The notes under the pieces are model-generated. The model saw only the letters and a list, made by a program, of their open reading frames with translations. It did no database searches and was not told where the DNA came from. A program made the position numbers and the translations under genes. A DNA stretch of 64,000 bases. Source: Brevundimonas goettingensis. GTDB lineage: Bacteria; Pseudomonadota; Alphaproteobacteria; Caulobacterales; Caulobacteraceae. Position 1 is the stretch's first letter. Each line of letters opens with the position of its first letter. Below, one piece after another: positions 34,952 through 43,031 of this stretch. The DNA lies in NCBI RefSeq assembly GCF_017487405.1, contig NZ_CP062222.1:496001-560000 (forward strand), read 5' to 3'.

Positions 34952-36760
34952 ATGGTCGGATCCGAGGGTATCGGCAAAGGGCTTGGCGGGGGCGCGGGTG
35001 ACGCGGCCCAGGCCCTGACCGCGATCCTGCAGACCCAGTATCTGCGTTACCTCATCATCGCCAGCTGGGCCGTGGGCCTGCTGGGGACCGTCGGCTGGCG
35101 CACGGCGCTGGCTTGGTTCGCGGTCACCCTGGCCGCCGGCGCCATCCGCGGCGCCTTTGAAAAGCGCATGGCCGACAAGGTCGGGGCGGGCTGGGGCTTC
35201 GTCTTTCCGGCGGTCGCCACCGTGACCACGGGCGCCTGGGCCTCGGCGCCCCTTCTCGCCTGGTTCTCGGGCGAGCCCTTCGGCCAGGCCCTGGCCGTCG
35301 CCCTGCTGATTTCCGGCTATGTCCTGGTGTTCGCCCAGCTGCGCGGCGCGCCGCGTCAGGCCATCGTCATCTCCTCGCCCTATGGCGTCGCCGGCCTGGT
35401 GATCCTGGCCAGCCTGTGGGGCGGCCCGCTGTTCTGGCCCTTCCTCAGCGTCCTGCCGTTCACGGCCGCGGGCATGTTCGTCCTGGTGACCATGAACATG
35501 CTGCGCGAAGAGCGGATCCGCGCCTTCCAGGAGCATCAGGCCCATCTGATCGAGGAGCTCGAGGGCGCCCGCGACAAGGCCGACGCCGCCAACAACGCCA
35601 AGTCCAGCTTCCTGGGCGTCATCTCGCACGAACTGCGCACCCCGATGAACGGTGTCCTAGGCGCCGCCCAGCTGCTCAGCGCCACCCGCCTCGAGACCAC
35701 CCAGCGCGACTATCTGTCGATCATCCGTAACTCGGGCGACAACCTCCTGAGCCTGCTCAACGACATCCTCGACATGACCAAGATCGAGGCGGGCAAGATG
35801 ACCTTCGAGACGGTCGACGTCTCGCTGGAAGACCTGCACCGCCGCGTCACCGGGCCCTTCATGGCCCAGGCCGAGGCCAAGGGCATCGAGTTCGTGTCCG
35901 AGTTCGAGGGCGAGGCCCCGTCGATCGTGCGCGGCGACCCGCTGCGCGTCTGTCAGGTGATCCAGAACCTGCTGTCCAACGCCGTGAAGTTCACCGAACG
36001 GGGCGCGATCACCTACACCATCCGCTCGACCCGCCTGTCGGACCGGCGCGTGGCCTTCGACTTCGCCATCCGCGATTCCGGCTCGGGCATCAGCCCCGAG
36101 GACCTGGCGCGGCTGTTCCAGCCCTTCACCCAGGTGGACGCCTCCTCCACGCGCCGCTTCGGCGGCACGGGGCTGGGTCTGACCATCGCGCGGCGCATGG
36201 CCAATATCATGGGCGGCGACATCACTGTGGAATCGACCGTGGGCGAGGGTTCGACCTTCACCTTCTCGGTCCAGGCCGAGGTCGTCGAATGGAGCGCGGT
36301 CGAAGCTGCCGTGGCCATCGCCGCCGAGATCGACGAGGGCCAGGCCCTGAATGTGCTGGTGGTCGAGGACCACCCGGTGAACCGCATGATCCTGGAGGCC
36401 TGGCTGGGCTCGGCCGGCCATACCACCGCCTCGGCGGAGAACGGCCAGATCGCCGTGGACATGGCCGCCGACCAGGCGTTCGACCTGATCATCATGGACG
36501 TCAACATGCCCGTGATGGACGGCCTCAGCGCCACCCGCCTGATCCGCGAGGGCGGCGCCAATGCCGAGACCCCGATCGCCGTCCTGTCGGCCTCGGCCCG
36601 CAGCGAGGATCACGCCGCGGGTCTGGACGCCGGCGCCGACGCCTATCTGAACAAACCCATCGACTTCGCCGCCCTGGCCGTTCTGATGAACAGGGTCGGC
36701 GGCGGTCGGTCCGCCGTGCGCGCCGGCAGTGAACAGGGCGAAACCGCGGCGGCCGCCTGA
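34952..36760 (+). CDS. Membrane-bound hybrid histidine kinase (HisKA-HATPase-receiver)
   Basis: I start at ATG 34952 with CCGGGAA upstream (602 residues). About six membrane segments (20-185) form the input region without an extracellular domain; a coiled linker follows. HisKA has the phospho-His in VISHELRTPMNG (His226), then the HATPase boxes NLLSNAVKF, DSGSGI and GGTGLGLTIARRM, and a C-terminal receiver with LVVEDHPVNRMI and the phospho-Asp in IIMDVNMPVMDG (Asp516). Hybrid kinases of this type pass phosphate to a phosphotransfer protein that is not encoded nearby. The stimulus is unknown. Confidence 0.9.
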   Translation: MVGSEGIGKGLGGGAGDAAQALTAILQTQYLRYLIIASWAVGLLGTVGWRTALAWFAVTLAAGAIRGAFEKRMADKVGAGWGFVFPAVATVTTGAWASAPLLAWFSGEPFGQALAVALLISGYVLVFAQLRGAPRQAIVISSPYGVAGLVILASLWGGPLFWPFLSVLPFTAAGMFVLVTMNMLREERIRAFQEHQAHLIEELEGARDKADAANNAKSSFLGVISHELRTPMNGVLGAAQLLSATRLETTQRDYLSIIRNSGDNLLSLLNDILDMTKIEAGKMTFETVDVSLEDLHRRVTGPFMAQAEAKGIEFVSEFEGEAPSIVRGDPLRVCQVIQNLLSNAVKFTERGAITYTIRSTRLSDRRVAFDFAIRDSGSGISPEDLARLFQPFTQVDASSTRRFGGTGLGLTIARRMANIMGGDITVESTVGEGSTFTFSVQAEVVEWSAVEAAVAIAAEIDEGQALNVLVVEDHPVNRMILEAWLGSAGHTTASAENGQIAVDMAADQAFDLIIMDVNMPVMDGLSATRLIREGGANAETPIAVLSASARSEDHAAGLDAGADAYLNKPIDFAALAVLMNRVGGGRSAVRAGSEQGETAAAA

Positions 36761-36855
36761 ACCTAACCTTACCAGAGGTGTTCAGACCCGGCTCAAGGGC
36801 CGGTGACTAGTCTGAGGGCAGGTCGAAGGTTCGGCTGTCCAAGGATCTCGTCACC

Positions 36856-37335
36856 ATGAAGAAGTTTATCACCACCGCCGTCGCCGCCGCCATCGCCGCC
36901 GGTTCGCTGGGCCTGGCCTCGGCCGCCAGCGCCCAGTCGTATGGCCGCCCCGATCAGCGCAATGACCACCGTCAGGAACAGCGCCAGGATCACCGCGACG
37001 ACCGTCGCGATGACCGGCGGGACGTCCGTGACGACCGTCGTGACGACCGTCGCGAGTACCGTCAGGACCAGCGCGCCTATGACCGCTATCAACGGGCCGA
37101 ACGCCGCTATAACGCCGGTCGCTGGCAGCAACCGCGTGGCACCCGCTATCAGGTCTATGGCTACGGCCAGCGCCTGCCGAGCTCGTACAACGCCTATGTC
37201 GTGAACGACTACAACCGTTACGGCCTGCGGGCTCCGCCGCGCGGCTACCACTATGTCCGCAACGGCAATGACGTGGTCCTCGCCGCCGTCGCCGGGGGTC
37301 TGATCACCGCCGTGATCGCGGGTCTGTTCAACTAG
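36856..37335 (+). CDS. RcnB-family periplasmic protein, Asp/Arg-rich (first of two)
   Basis: A 159-residue protein with a cleavable signal (hydrophobic to about 25, ASAASAQ). A low-complexity stretch of DRRDDRR-type repeats (about 38-75) is followed by the RcnB-like domain: YVVNDYNRYGLRAPPRGYHYV, NGNDVVLAAVAGGLITAVIAGLF. In E. coli RcnB affects Ni/Co efflux; in alphaproteobacteria the role is less clear and may be envelope-related. A paralogue follows 405 bases downstream. A strong intrinsic terminator sits 67 bases after the stop. Confidence 0.85.
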   Translation: MKKFITTAVAAAIAAGSLGLASAASAQSYGRPDQRNDHRQEQRQDHRDDRRDDRRDVRDDRRDDRREYRQDQRAYDRYQRAERRYNAGRWQQPRGTRYQVYGYGQRLPSSYNAYVVNDYNRYGLRAPPRGYHYVRNGNDVVLAAVAGGLITAVIAGLFN

Positions 37336-37402
37336 GGCCTGCCGCGCTGAGCGCGACTTGAGGCCCGGAACCAGGGCCTGTCGCCCCTGAAGCCTGAAGA
37401 AG

Positions 37403-37432
37403 CGCCCCGGAGGGAAGCCTCCGGGGCGTTTT
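37403..37432 (+). terminator. Rho-independent terminator after the first RcnB-like gene
   Basis: An 11-bp perfect stem (CGCCCCGGAGG/CCTCCGGGGCG) closes a GAAG loop and is followed by TTTT. It is the clearest intrinsic terminator in the window and separates the two RcnB-like genes into independent units. Confidence 0.88.
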
Positions 37433-37447
37433 CGTATGCCTTCCCGT

Positions 37448-37574
37448 CCGTCATCCTCGGGCTTGTCCCGAGGACCCATCGTTCCGCCACACGGAAGATG
37501 GTGAGGGCGGTGACCTCGATCCAGCGTCCCGCTTGCTGACCCCTGGGTCCTCGGGACGAGCCCGAGGATGACGG
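37448..37574. repeat. Palindrome-ended intergenic repeat, second family
   Basis: The ends CCGTCATCCTCGGGCTTGTC and its inverse (GACGAGCCCGAGGATGACGG) pair over about 30 bases with one mismatch, each arm also holding the inner hairpin CTCGGG/CCCGAG. The sequence differs from the 123-bp family but the architecture and length (127 bp) are similar. It fills the middle of the 405-base gap between the two RcnB-like genes; the rest of that gap holds the terminator and the second gene's promoter region. Confidence 0.85.
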
Positions 37575-37740
37575 GTAGGGGGCGGTTGGCGTGTGTCGCT
37601 CTATGTCCGCACTTGTCCGTCCGGAAACAGAGGGGCGGATGTTCGGTCCTCCGCTGAACCGAGAAAAACGGCGGCCTCAGGAACGGCTCAGGTGGCGGGT
37701 CCCAAGGTCTGTTCATGGCTCTGGAACAAAGGAGATCGCC

Positions 37741-38169
37741 ATGAACAAGACCGTCATCACCGCCGCGCTCGCCGCCGTCATCGCGAGCGCCAGCTTCGGG
37801 GTCGCCTCGGCCGCCCCGGCCCCGGCCCAGCACCGCGCTCCGGCGCACGCCCAGCCGGCTCACCCGCAGCCGCCGGCGGTTCGTCCGGCCCCGGCGCCCC
37901 AGGCCTACGGTCGCTGGCAACAGGCACCGCGTCGCTACTCGGCGCCCCGCTATGTCGCCCCGCGTGGTTCTCAGGCCCGGGCCTGGAGCTACGGCCAGCG
38001 GATGCCCGCCCAGTACCGGACGCGGACCTATGTCGTGACCGACTACGGCCACTACGGTCTGCGCGCCCCGCCGCGCGGCTACCAGTATGTCCGCAGCGGC
38101 AATGACGTGGTCCTGACCGCCGTCGCCACCGGCCTGATCACCGCCGTCATCGCCGGCCTGTTCAACTGA
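37741..38169 (+). CDS. RcnB-family periplasmic protein, His/Pro-rich (second of two)
   Basis: From ATG 37741 with AAAGGAG 6 bases upstream the protein has 142 residues. After a signal peptide ending SAAPAPA comes a His/Pro/Ala-rich segment (QHRAPAHAQPAHPQPPAV), then the same C-terminal domain as its neighbour (YVVTDYGHYGLRAPPRGYQYV, GNDVVLTAVATGLITAVIAGLF). The two C-termini are nearly identical, but the linkers differ: Asp/Arg in the first, His/Pro here, which could bind metals. They arose by tandem duplication. Confidence 0.85.
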   Translation: MNKTVITAALAAVIASASFGVASAAPAPAQHRAPAHAQPAHPQPPAVRPAPAPQAYGRWQQAPRRYSAPRYVAPRGSQARAWSYGQRMPAQYRTRTYVVTDYGHYGLRAPPRGYQYVRSGNDVVLTAVATGLITAVIAGLFN

Positions 38170-38395
38170 TGAGGCCCGCGTCGCCCGGTCCTGCCCGCGA
38201 GGGGAGGGCCGGGCTGACGGCCGTCAGGCTCGCTTCTCGCTGAAGGGGGCGGATCAACTGCCTGAAGTTTTACACCATTTTACAACGCCTATCACTTTGG
38301 TCGGATAGAAGCCCCCTCATCGCCGCGCCGCCTCGGGCTGAGGTTCGCGCAGCGAGACCACTCATCAGTTTCCGCAAGACTGTGTCAGGACAGGG

Positions 38396-38797
38396 ATGCG
38401 TCGCAGGGCTTTCAAGGTCCCGGAGATTCCGCCGGGCGTCATCTTCTCCGTCGTGGTCATCGTCATCGCGGCGCTGGTCCTGATCCTGTTCAAATCCGGC
38501 TGGCCCCAAGGCCTGATGGCGCGACTGCAGGGCGGGCCTGAAGACGCGGCGATCGAGGCGCGCCTGGCCGTCCTGCGTCAGGGGCGCGCTCCGCAGGCCG
38601 CGCCTGTATCCCACGCCGACGCCCTGATGGCCTGTTCCGAGGCCCAGGACTTTGCCGTCCGCGTCGCCCAGCGCGACAATCTCGAAGACGCCGCCCTGGC
38701 CACGCGCGAGATGCGCCGCGTCTGCCAGCCCTATTTCGACTCGGCGACGGGACGGTCGCCGGGTCTCCAGACCGATCACCCGACTGATCCCGGGTGA
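38396..38797 (+). CDS. Small single-span membrane protein, function unknown
   Basis: A 133-residue protein with a basic N-terminus, one membrane span (about 14-32, GVIFSVVVIVIAALVLILF) and a soluble Ala/Arg-rich helix-forming tail with two Cys (MACSEAQD, MRRVCQPYF). The ATG at 38396 follows CAGGG. I recognise no family. It is followed by an almost 600-base region without a gene. Confidence 0.55.
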   Translation: MRRRAFKVPEIPPGVIFSVVVIVIAALVLILFKSGWPQGLMARLQGGPEDAAIEARLAVLRQGRAPQAAPVSHADALMACSEAQDFAVRVAQRDNLEDAALATREMRRVCQPYFDSATGRSPGLQTDHPTDPG

Positions 38798-39393
38798 TCG
38801 CAGGCGGCCCGGATCGCTCTCCCTCCAAGCCGTGCGCCCGGGCCGCCGACCTCGTCTTTCCGCAGGCGGCGTTTGCACTCCAGAAACACGAGTGCAAAAA
38901 GTGCAATTCGGAAGCGGGACCTTAGATTCCGTCTGTAGAAACCTGAATTATCAGAACTCCTCCGGGTACGATTTTCGGGCGTCCTTTGCACTCGCATGCA
39001 CGCGCGTGCATTTCGGTTCGTCCGCGAACAGCCATGTCAAAGACCGGAATGGGCCAGGATACACCCGCGTGGGCGGGCGCCAGGTCGGCGGGGTTGAGAA
39101 ACGCGCAGGGGATTGATCAGGAAGGATTTCGGCGACCGGCGAATGCGCAGCTGGGCCTTGGTCTTCACCCTCCCACCGCTCATCCCGGAGAATGCCGGTA
39201 TCCAGATGCACATGCGGTGTGTGAAGTTGTGTGCAGTTGGCGTTCTTGCGGCCCTTACGGTGTCTGTATCTGGATCCCGGCATTCGCCGGGATGAGCCTG
39301 GAGAAGGGGGAAGCACCTTGATCCGAAACGATTACCGGCCAGACTCGTTGGCCTCGGGTCGCGACTGGCGACCTTGTCCGGATCACCCGCCTC
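38798..39393. other. Gene-poor stretch with TTTGCACT repeats and a 123-bp element
   Basis: I see no convincing coding frame in these 596 bases. Base composition is lower in GC from about 38870 to 39015. It holds TTTGCACT at 38872, its inverse AGTGCAAA at 38891, TTTGCACT again at 38985, and the perfect 16-base palindrome ATGCACGCGCGTGCAT at 38996-39011. The 123-bp repeat copy 3 lies at 39176-39298. The short reading frames present in both directions lack ribosome sites and family features. Confidence 0.6.
39176..39298. repeat. 123-bp palindrome-ended element, copy 3 of 3
   Basis: Same span as copies 1 and 2. The left arm CCGCTCATCCCGGAGAATGC carries two substitutions that break its inner hairpin, while the right arm keeps the canonical form. 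This is the most degraded copy. The middle is unrelated to the other two. It sits 96 bases before the DNA ligase start. Confidence 0.85.
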
Positions 39394-41085
39394 TTGCGCG
39401 CCTTCGCCGAGCTTCTGGATCGTTTGTCGCTGACGTCTTCGCGCAATGCGAAGCTGGTGCTGCTGCGCGACTATCTGAAGGCGACGCCTGATCCGGACCG
39501 GGGCTGGGCCCTGGCGGCCCTGACCGGCGATCTGAGCTTCGACGCGGCCAAGCCGGCGATGATCCGAAGGGCGGTGGAGGCGCGCGTCGACAGCGTGCTG
39601 TTCGGCTGGTCCTACGACTATGTCGGCGACCTGGCCGAGACGGTCGCCCTGATCTGGCCCGGCGACCCTGACCGGCGGCCGAACCGCGAGCCCGAGCTGT
39701 CGGAGGTGATCGAGGCCCTGAAGGCGGCGAAGCGCGGCGAGGTCCAGGGGCTGATCGAGGGCTGGCTGGACGCCCTGGCGCCCAAGGGCCGCTGGGCCCT
39801 GCTGAAACTGGTCACCGGCGCCCTGCGCGTCGGCATGTCGGCGCGGCTGGCCAAGACGGCGGCGGCCATGATCCGGCCCGCCTCGGTGACCGAACCGCCC
39901 GAGCCCGAGGGCGGCGAGACGGTCACGGTCCTGGAGCCTGTCGACGCCTCGGACATCGAGGAGGTCTGGCACGCGGTGGAGCCGCCCTATGCCGATTTGT
40001 TCGCCTGGCTGGAGGGGCGGGGAGAGCGGCCCAGCCCCGATGCGCCCGGCCGCTTCCGCCCGGTCATGCTGGCCGTGGCCGTCGACGAGGCGGCGGACTT
40101 CCCCAAGCTGAGCCCCGCCGACTATGCCGCCGAATGGAAATGGGACGGCATCCGGGTGCAGGCGGTGCGCGAACAGGGGGTGGCCAAACTCTATTCCCGC
40201 ACCGGCGACGAAATCTCCGGCGCCTTTCCCGACGTCATGGCCGGGCTGACGTTCGAGGGCGCGATCGACGGAGAGTTGCTGGTCTGGCGGGACGGCGAGG
40301 TCGCCCCCTTCGGCGACCTGCAGCAAAGGCTGAACCGCAAGACGGTCGATGCGAAACTGATGGCGGCCCATCCGGCGGCGGTGGTCGCCTATGATTTGCT
40401 GGCCGAGAACGGCGAGGACCTGCGCGGTCTGCCACTCAGGGAGCGCCGCGCCCGGCTGGAGGCCCTGATCGCCGTGCATGAGGGTCACCGGCTGCATCTG
40501 TCGCCGGTGGTCGACTACGACAGCTGGGAGGGGCTGGGCCTGCTGCGGGCTGACCCGCCGGTCGGGGCGGCGGCCGAGGGGCTGATGCTCAAGCGCTGGG
40601 ACAGCGGCTATGTCGCGGGGCGTCCCAAGGGGCCGTGGTTCAAGTGGAAGCGCGATCCCCACACCATCGACGCGGTGATGATGTACGCCCAGCGCGGGCA
40701 CGGAAAGCGGTCGAGCTTCTATTCCGACTTCACCTTCGGGGTCTGGACCGACGAAGGCGTGCTGACCCCGGTCGGCAAGGCCTATTTCGGTTTCACCGAC
40801 GAGGAGTTGAAGGGACTCGACAAATTCGTGCGCGACCACACCATCGAACGTTTCGGCCCGGTGCGGTCGGTGCGGGCCGAGCGCGACTTCGGCCTGGTTC
40901 TGGAGATCGCCTTCGAGGGGCTGAACCGGTCGCCGCGCCACAAGTCCGGCGTCGCCATGCGCTTTCCGCGTATCAGCCGCATCCGCTGGGACAAGCCCGC
41001 GCGCGAGGCCGACACCCTGGCCTCGGTCATGGACCTGCTGGACTCGCTCGAGAGCGGCGGCGGCCGTGTGGCGAAGGTCCCCTAG
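39394..41085 (+). CDS. ATP-dependent DNA ligase (LigB-like, cisplatin-resistance type)
   Basis: The first plausible start is TTG 39394, which gives MRAFAELLDRL, the usual beginning of the family; no ATG or GTG is nearby. The 563-residue protein has the N-terminal ligase domain (about 1-200), the adenylation motif KWDG (Lys249 the nucleotide acceptor), DGELLVW, EGLMLKRWDS and a C-terminal OB-fold. Such ligases usually travel with a DEAD/DEAH helicase, an exonuclease and a phosphoesterase in a repair cassette. None of these is adjacent, so this copy is isolated. Confidence 0.9.
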   Translation: MRAFAELLDRLSLTSSRNAKLVLLRDYLKATPDPDRGWALAALTGDLSFDAAKPAMIRRAVEARVDSVLFGWSYDYVGDLAETVALIWPGDPDRRPNREPELSEVIEALKAAKRGEVQGLIEGWLDALAPKGRWALLKLVTGALRVGMSARLAKTAAAMIRPASVTEPPEPEGGETVTVLEPVDASDIEEVWHAVEPPYADLFAWLEGRGERPSPDAPGRFRPVMLAVAVDEAADFPKLSPADYAAEWKWDGIRVQAVREQGVAKLYSRTGDEISGAFPDVMAGLTFEGAIDGELLVWRDGEVAPFGDLQQRLNRKTVDAKLMAAHPAAVVAYDLLAENGEDLRGLPLRERRARLEALIAVHEGHRLHLSPVVDYDSWEGLGLLRADPPVGAAAEGLMLKRWDSGYVAGRPKGPWFKWKRDPHTIDAVMMYAQRGHGKRSSFYSDFTFGVWTDEGVLTPVGKAYFGFTDEELKGLDKFVRDHTIERFGPVRSVRAERDFGLVLEIAFEGLNRSPRHKSGVAMRFPRISRIRWDKPAREADTLASVMDLLDSLESGGGRVAKVP

Positions 41086-41087
41086 GT

Positions 41088-41597
41088 CTACCGCTCGACC
41101 AGACGGCCGCGCACCAGGTTGCGGGCGAAGTCGTCATAGGCCCGGTCGGCTTCTTCCCAGGTGTTGAAGCCGTGGACGTCGGCGATGCTGGTCGAATAGC
41201 GGGAGTACTGGACCGGAAGACGCCGGCCGTCCGCGGTGATGATTTCACCCTCGATCGTGGCGCCGCCGATGGAGACGCTGTCCATCATCGACAGGCCGGG
41301 GCGATCGACGGTCTGCTGCATGGTCGGATGGTTGGGCTTGAGGTCGGTCAGGACCAGTCTGACCTGGGCCCCCGGGTAGGTCCCGGCATGGTTCAGGGCG
41401 CGGCTGACGGCCTGGGCCAATTCGTCGCGCTGATAGTCGACGTCGCGCTGACCCAGCTTGGGCGCGTCCTTGATCAGGTCGCCGCCGATCTCCACCGAGA
41501 CCTGGACCTCCGCGGGCTGGTCGGTCGGCTCGGCGTGAGCCAGAGAGGCCACGGCGGCGGCGGCGGCGAGGGGGGCGAAGAAGGCGAAGCGGCGCAT
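41088..41597 (-). CDS. Exported protein of unknown function
   Basis: I start at ATG 41597, preceded by GGAG with a 6-base spacer, giving 169 residues with a signal peptide (RRFAFFAPLAAAAAVASLAHA). The mature part has alternating strands (VQVSVEIGGDLIKDAP, VRLVLTDLKPNHPTM, GGATIEGEIITADG) and ends near a Trp/Asp-rich helix (TWEEADRAYDDFARNLV). I recognise no family. It lies 90 bases downstream of the sensor kinase gene on the same strand. Confidence 0.65.
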   Translation of the reverse strand: MRRFAFFAPLAAAAAVASLAHAEPTDQPAEVQVSVEIGGDLIKDAPKLGQRDVDYQRDELAQAVSRALNHAGTYPGAQVRLVLTDLKPNHPTMQQTVDRPGLSMMDSVSIGGATIEGEIITADGRRLPVQYSRYSTSIADVHGFNTWEEADRAYDDFARNLVRGRLVER

Positions 41598-41687
41598 GAT
41601 CAACTCCATGAAGCCTGAAGACTGGCCCAACCGGAGGAGAAGATGATCCTCGCGGCCTCGCTGCGCCAGAGGGCGTGACAAAATGAT

Positions 41688-43031
41688 CTAGCCAGGAAGC
41701 CGGATCAGCGCCTGAAGCCCGCCCATGTCGCTGCGCGCCAGGGTGATGTCGCCGCCGTGGCCGCGCGCTACGTCGCGGGCGATGGCCAGGCCCAGGCCGA
41801 CGCCCTTGGAGTTCTGGTTGCGGCTCTCGTCGAGGCGCGAGAAGGGGGTGAAGGCCTCGTCGTACATGTCCTCGGGGATGCCGGGACCGTCGTCGTCGAC
41901 CGCGATCTCCAGCCCGCCCGAAGGCAACGTCCGCGCCGTCAGCCGCACATGCTCGCCATGCGAGGCCGCATTTCCCGCCAGATTGTTGATGGCGCGGCGG
42001 AAGGCGATGGGGCGAAGCGCCGCCGTCAGGCCGTTGGGGGCGGAGACCTCGACCACGGCCCCGACCCGGCGGGCGTCGTCGCCGGCGGCGCGCAGCATGG
42101 CGCCGACATCGACCGTCTGGGCCGCTTCCCCGGCCTCGCCGCGCGCGAAGGCCAGGTATTCGTCGATCATATGCTCCATCTCGTCGATGTCGCCCTTCAT
42201 GTCCTCGGCCCGCTTGAACGGCGGGGCGAGGGCCAGCTCCAGCCGCAGCCGGGTCAGGGGCGTGCGCAGGTCGTGGCTGACCGAGGCCAGCAGGGCGGTG
42301 CGCTGGTCGATATGGCGCTGGATGCGGTCGCGCATGGCCATGAAGGCGGTCGCGGCCTGACGCACCTCGCGTGCGCCGTGCGGCTTGAACCGGGGCTGGA
42401 TCTCGCCGCGACCGAAGGCCTCGGCCGCCTCGGCCAGCCGCTCGATGGCCCGGACCTGGTTGCGGATGAACAGGATGGCGACCGACATCAGGAGCACTGT
42501 CGCCAGCATCAGCCACAGGACGAAGATGTGGGCCTGGGTCGCCACAGCCCGCTCGCGCGGGGCGATGATGCGCAGGACGCCGTTCGGCTCCTGCACCTGG
42601 ATGTCGACATAGGCGGGATAGCGGGTCGTATCGAACCAGAAGGGCTGATCAACGCGGGCGTCCAGCGCCTTCTCCAGGGTGCGGTCGACGATGCCGATGG
42701 CCCCGCGCCTCTGCTCGGTCGGCAGGGTCTCGTCCTCGATCAGGGCGACGGACAGCTGCATCGACTTCTGGGCCCGTTCGGTGATCACGGCCAGGTTCTG
42801 CGGCGTCGGGTCGTCGCGATAGCTCTCGGACGCCCAGGCGATGTCCCCGGCCAGGCCGTCGGACAGGCGGGCGGTGACCCTCTGCCAGTGGGCGTCGAAG
42901 AAGGCCCAGGTCACCGCCCCCTGCATGATCAGGATCGGCGCGACGATGATGAGCAGCGACCGTCCCCACAGGGACGACGGCACCCGGCGCTTCAGAAAAC
43001 GCCCCCAGACGGCGAGGGGGGTGAAGCGCAT
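41688..43031 (-). CDS. EnvZ-type sensor histidine kinase
   Basis: A 447-residue kinase with a first span (about 24-46), a periplasmic domain of about 120 residues, a second span (about 168-190), a HAMP domain, and HisKA with His253 in SVSHDLRTPLTR. HATPase boxes follow (NLAGNAASHG, DDDGPGIPEDMY, GVGLGLAIARDV). It overlaps the upstream response regulator by one ATGA unit. The pair resembles EnvZ/OmpR; the signal is unknown. Many alphaproteobacterial relatives regulate envelope or acid responses. Confidence 0.9.
   Translation of the reverse strand: MRFTPLAVWGRFLKRRVPSSLWGRSLLIIVAPILIMQGAVTWAFFDAHWQRVTARLSDGLAGDIAWASESYRDDPTPQNLAVITERAQKSMQLSVALIEDETLPTEQRRGAIGIVDRTLEKALDARVDQPFWFDTTRYPAYVDIQVQEPNGVLRIIAPRERAVATQAHIFVLWLMLATVLLMSVAILFIRNQVRAIERLAEAAEAFGRGEIQPRFKPHGAREVRQAATAFMAMRDRIQRHIDQRTALLASVSHDLRTPLTRLRLELALAPPFKRAEDMKGDIDEMEHMIDEYLAFARGEAGEAAQTVDVGAMLRAAGDDARRVGAVVEVSAPNGLTAALRPIAFRRAINNLAGNAASHGEHVRLTARTLPSGGLEIAVDDDGPGIPEDMYDEAFTPFSRLDESRNQNSKGVGLGLAIARDVARGHGGDITLARSDMGGLQALIRLPG

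Noticed and set aside
38170..38230. Terminator after the second RcnB-like gene
   Set aside because: GC-rich arms pair only with mismatches and no T-run follows.
38652..39116. 154-codon plus-strand frame in the gene-poor stretch
   Set aside because: It starts inside the preceding membrane-protein gene, has shadow-type composition and crosses the TTTGCACT repeats; no homology-like motif was seen.
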